Part shown: positions 62,547 to 64,000 of the stretch, in pieces
Layout of the letters: every line of letters begins with the position of its first letter
Position numbering within the stretch: position 1 is the first letter of the stretch
Assembly: GCF_012971745.1 (NCBI RefSeq)
Contig: NZ_CP048834.1
Location: 248,001 to 312,000, forward strand
DNA length: 64,000 nucleotides
Reading direction: 5' to 3'
Source of the DNA: Starkeya sp. ORNL1
Lineage (GTDB): Bacteria; Pseudomonadota; Alphaproteobacteria; Rhizobiales; Xanthobacteraceae
Notes under the pieces: generated by a model
Databases searched by the model: none
The model's input: the letters and a program-made list of their open reading frames with translations, nothing else
What the model was told of the DNA's origin: nothing
Program-made: the position numbers and the translations under genes

Positions 62547-64000
62547 TCACCCGATGGTCATCAGGCTCGCATTGCCGCCGGCTGCCGCGGTGTTGGTGCT
62601 CACCGAGCGTTCTTCCACCAGCAGCTCCAGCGGATAGCTCTCGCTGCCGTCCGCCAGCCCGGCGGAGCTGGCGCCATGCAACAGCACAATGCCGCCGGGC
62701 CGCCCGGCCATCTCCTCGTTCAGCGCCTGCAGGCCGTCGCCATCGCCCTCGAATAGCGCGACGTCGAAATTGGCGGCGTTGCGGTTGCGCACCACGGAGA
62801 CGTGACCACGCAGGCCGCGCGGCAGGTTGAAGGGCGTGTTGCCGGCCGGCGCCGCGGCGTCGATCAGGGCGCGATTGCCGGTCGCCAGCGCCGCGGCGAC
62901 CTGTATGGCGAGGCCGCACTCGGTGCGGGCGTGGCACAGCACGGCGCCGCGCGGGGCGAGCGTATAGACGTTGCGCTCGCCAACCGGCCCGGCCAGCTCG
63001 ATCGTGGCGCCGACGCGGGTGCAGGTGAACACGTGTTCCACCTCACGCGCCTCCATGGCGTTGCCGATGATGTCCAGCCACTGCCGCACCGGTGCCGGAA
63101 CTTCCACACGCGGCAGCGGCGGCTGGTCGGGGCGCATCGCAAGCAGGCGGCGCAGATAGAGCGGGCCGCCGGCCTTCGGCCCGGTGCCGGAGAGGCCGCG
63201 CCCGCCGAACGGCTGGACCCCGACCACGGCGCCGATGATGTTCCGGTTCACATAAAGATTGCCCGCTTCCACCTTCGAGGTGACATGGGCGATGGTTTCG
63301 TCGATCCGGGTGTGCAGGCCGAAGGTGAGGCCGTAGCCGGTGGCGTTGATCTCGTCGATCACCGCATCGAGCCGCGCGCGCTTGAAGCGCAGCACATGCA
63401 GCACCGGGCCGAACACTTCGCGCTTCAGCTCGGAGAGCGAGCCGATCTCGATCAGGGTCGGCGGCACGAAGGTGCCCTGCGCACACTCGGCCGGCATGTC
63501 GAGCTGCTCGACGGTGCGGCCGGCCTCGCGCATGCGGGCAATGTGCTCCTCGATGGCCCCTTTCGCTTCTGCGGTGATGACCGGGCCGGTGTCGGTGGCG
63601 AGATGCACCGGGTTGCCCAGCGCCAGCTCGTTCAGCGCGCCTTTCAGCATGGCGAGGATGCGGTCGGCGACATCCTCCTGCAGGCACAGCACGCGCAGCG
63701 CCGAGCAGCGCTGGCCGGCGGAATCGAAGGCGGAGGTGATGACGTCGCCGACCACCTGCTCGGCGAGCGCGGAGGAATCCACGATCATCGCATTCTGCCC
63801 GCCGGTCTCGGCGATGAACGGGATCACGCGGCCTTCCGGGCTGAGGCGGGAGGCGAGCTGGCGCTGGATCAGCCGGGCCACTTCGGTGGAGCCGGTGAAC
63901 ATGACGCCGCGGGTGCGGGCATCGCCCACCAGCGCCGCGCCGACATCGCCGGCGCCGGGCAGCAATTGCACCGCGCCCGGCGGTACGCCGGCCTCGCGCA
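62547..64000 (-). CDS. putA: PutA proline dehydrogenase/P5C dehydrogenase, C-terminal part (window edge)
   Basis: About 484 residues of a PutA, cut at the right window edge; the true start is outside. The aldehyde dehydrogenase domain that oxidises pyrroline-5-carboxylate/glutamate semialdehyde is present: GVMFTGSTEVARLIQRQLA, FIAETGGQNAMIVDSSAL, the catalytic Cys in SAGQRCSALRV, and GLTFGLHTRID, then NIIGAVVGVQPFGGRGLSGT. The C-terminal domain found in long PutA proteins follows (residues beyond about 330 of the visible part), ending SLMTIG. The proline dehydrogenase domain and any DNA-binding domain would be beyond base 64000. Confidence 0.93.
   Translation of the reverse strand, partial: REAGVPPGAVQLLPGAGDVGAALVGDARTRGVMFTGSTEVARLIQRQLASRLSPEGRVIPFIAETGGQNAMIVDSSALAEQVVGDVITSAFDSAGQRCSALRVLCLQEDVADRILAMLKGALNELALGNPVHLATDTGPVITAEAKGAIEEHIARMREAGRTVEQLDMPAECAQGTFVPPTLIEIGSLSELKREVFGPVLHVLRFKRARLDAVIDEINATGYGLTFGLHTRIDETIAHVTSKVEAGNLYVNRNIIGAVVGVQPFGGRGLSGTGPKAGGPLYLRRLLAMRPDQPPLPRVEVPAPVRQWLDIIGNAMEAREVEHVFTCTRVGATIELAGPVGERNVYTLAPRGAVLCHARTECGLAIQVAAALATGNRALIDAAAPAGNTPFNLPRGLRGHVSVVRNRNAANFDVALFEGDGDGLQALNEEMAGRPGGIVLLHGASSAGLADGSESYPLELLVEERSVSTNTAAAGGNASLMTIG

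Overview
The window is high-GC DNA that looks chromosomal. It suggests an alphaproteobacterium of the order Hyphomicrobiales (Rhizobiales), possibly of the Xanthobacteraceae kind (Xanthobacter, Ancylobacter, Starkeya relatives). The reasons are the long dispersed palindromes (for example 28841-28950 and 45534-45583), two promoters matching the alphaproteobacterial EcfG general-stress consensus, an Usg-family gene, a CIRCE-controlled groESL and many ABC/TRAP uptake systems. The genus is an inference. No phage, plasmid, IS element or CRISPR array was seen.

Layout. 172-3152 (minus): a ProVWX-type glycine betaine/proline ABC transporter. 3251-5106: a P1-family peptidase and a CcdA-like thiol transporter. 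5362-11245 (minus): a complete branched-chain amino acid (Liv) ABC operon, livH-M-G-F, a small membrane protein, then livK, closed by a clear terminator. 11567-23875 (plus): a flavin reductase, CoxG, a six-bladed Kelch protein, an NMT1/SsuA-type ABC transporter with two permeases, then coxS-L-M-D-E-like genes for a molybdenum hydroxylase. Its large subunit carries AYRGAGR (form II) rather than the motif of true CO dehydrogenase. 24083-26054: a cytoplasmic-looking CHAP protein and a lysine 2,3-aminomutase-like radical SAM enzyme. 26153-28841: a split XdhC pair and a two-domain molybdopterin-binding/cytidylyltransferase protein that probably mature the molybdenum enzyme.

29028-32324: an MFS carrier, a DUF488 protein and a HerA-like ATPase. 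32338-35574 (minus): a TRAP transporter whose binding-protein gene is separated from its permeases by a terminator and a repeat. 35884-38097: a secreted phytase/esterase-like protein behind a near-consensus PHO box. 38305-40894 (minus): iron(III) ABC transporter subunits without an adjacent ATPase. 41809-45537: a translationally coupled TetR-HlyD-ABC-ABC2 efflux operon behind an EcfG-like promoter and a perfect-armed palindrome. 45714-47732 (minus): groESL with CIRCE. 48045-50830: small genes, an ExoD-family protein and an SDR enzyme. 50978-51049: a 23-residue membrane peptide behind a second EcfG-like promoter.

51127-57175 (minus): an Anbu peptidase, a DUF930 protein, a transglutaminase-like protease, an alpha-E protein, a LysE-type exporter and a circularly permuted ATP-grasp enzyme. 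Four of these are the known components of the poorly understood Anbu / peptide-ligase gene neighbourhood. 57380-64000: a CinA-type MoCF protein, xanthine phosphoribosyltransferase, formate-tetrahydrofolate ligase, tRNA-Leu(UAA), an S1/P1 nuclease, a TPR protein and the C-terminal part of PutA, cut by the window edge.

Two families of REP-like inverted repeats occupy many of the intergenic gaps (eight copies of one, four of the other). The most interesting parts are the molybdenum hydroxylase/Kelch/ABC locus, the Anbu neighbourhood with its LysE insertion, the two EcfG-like promoters and the PHO-box gene.
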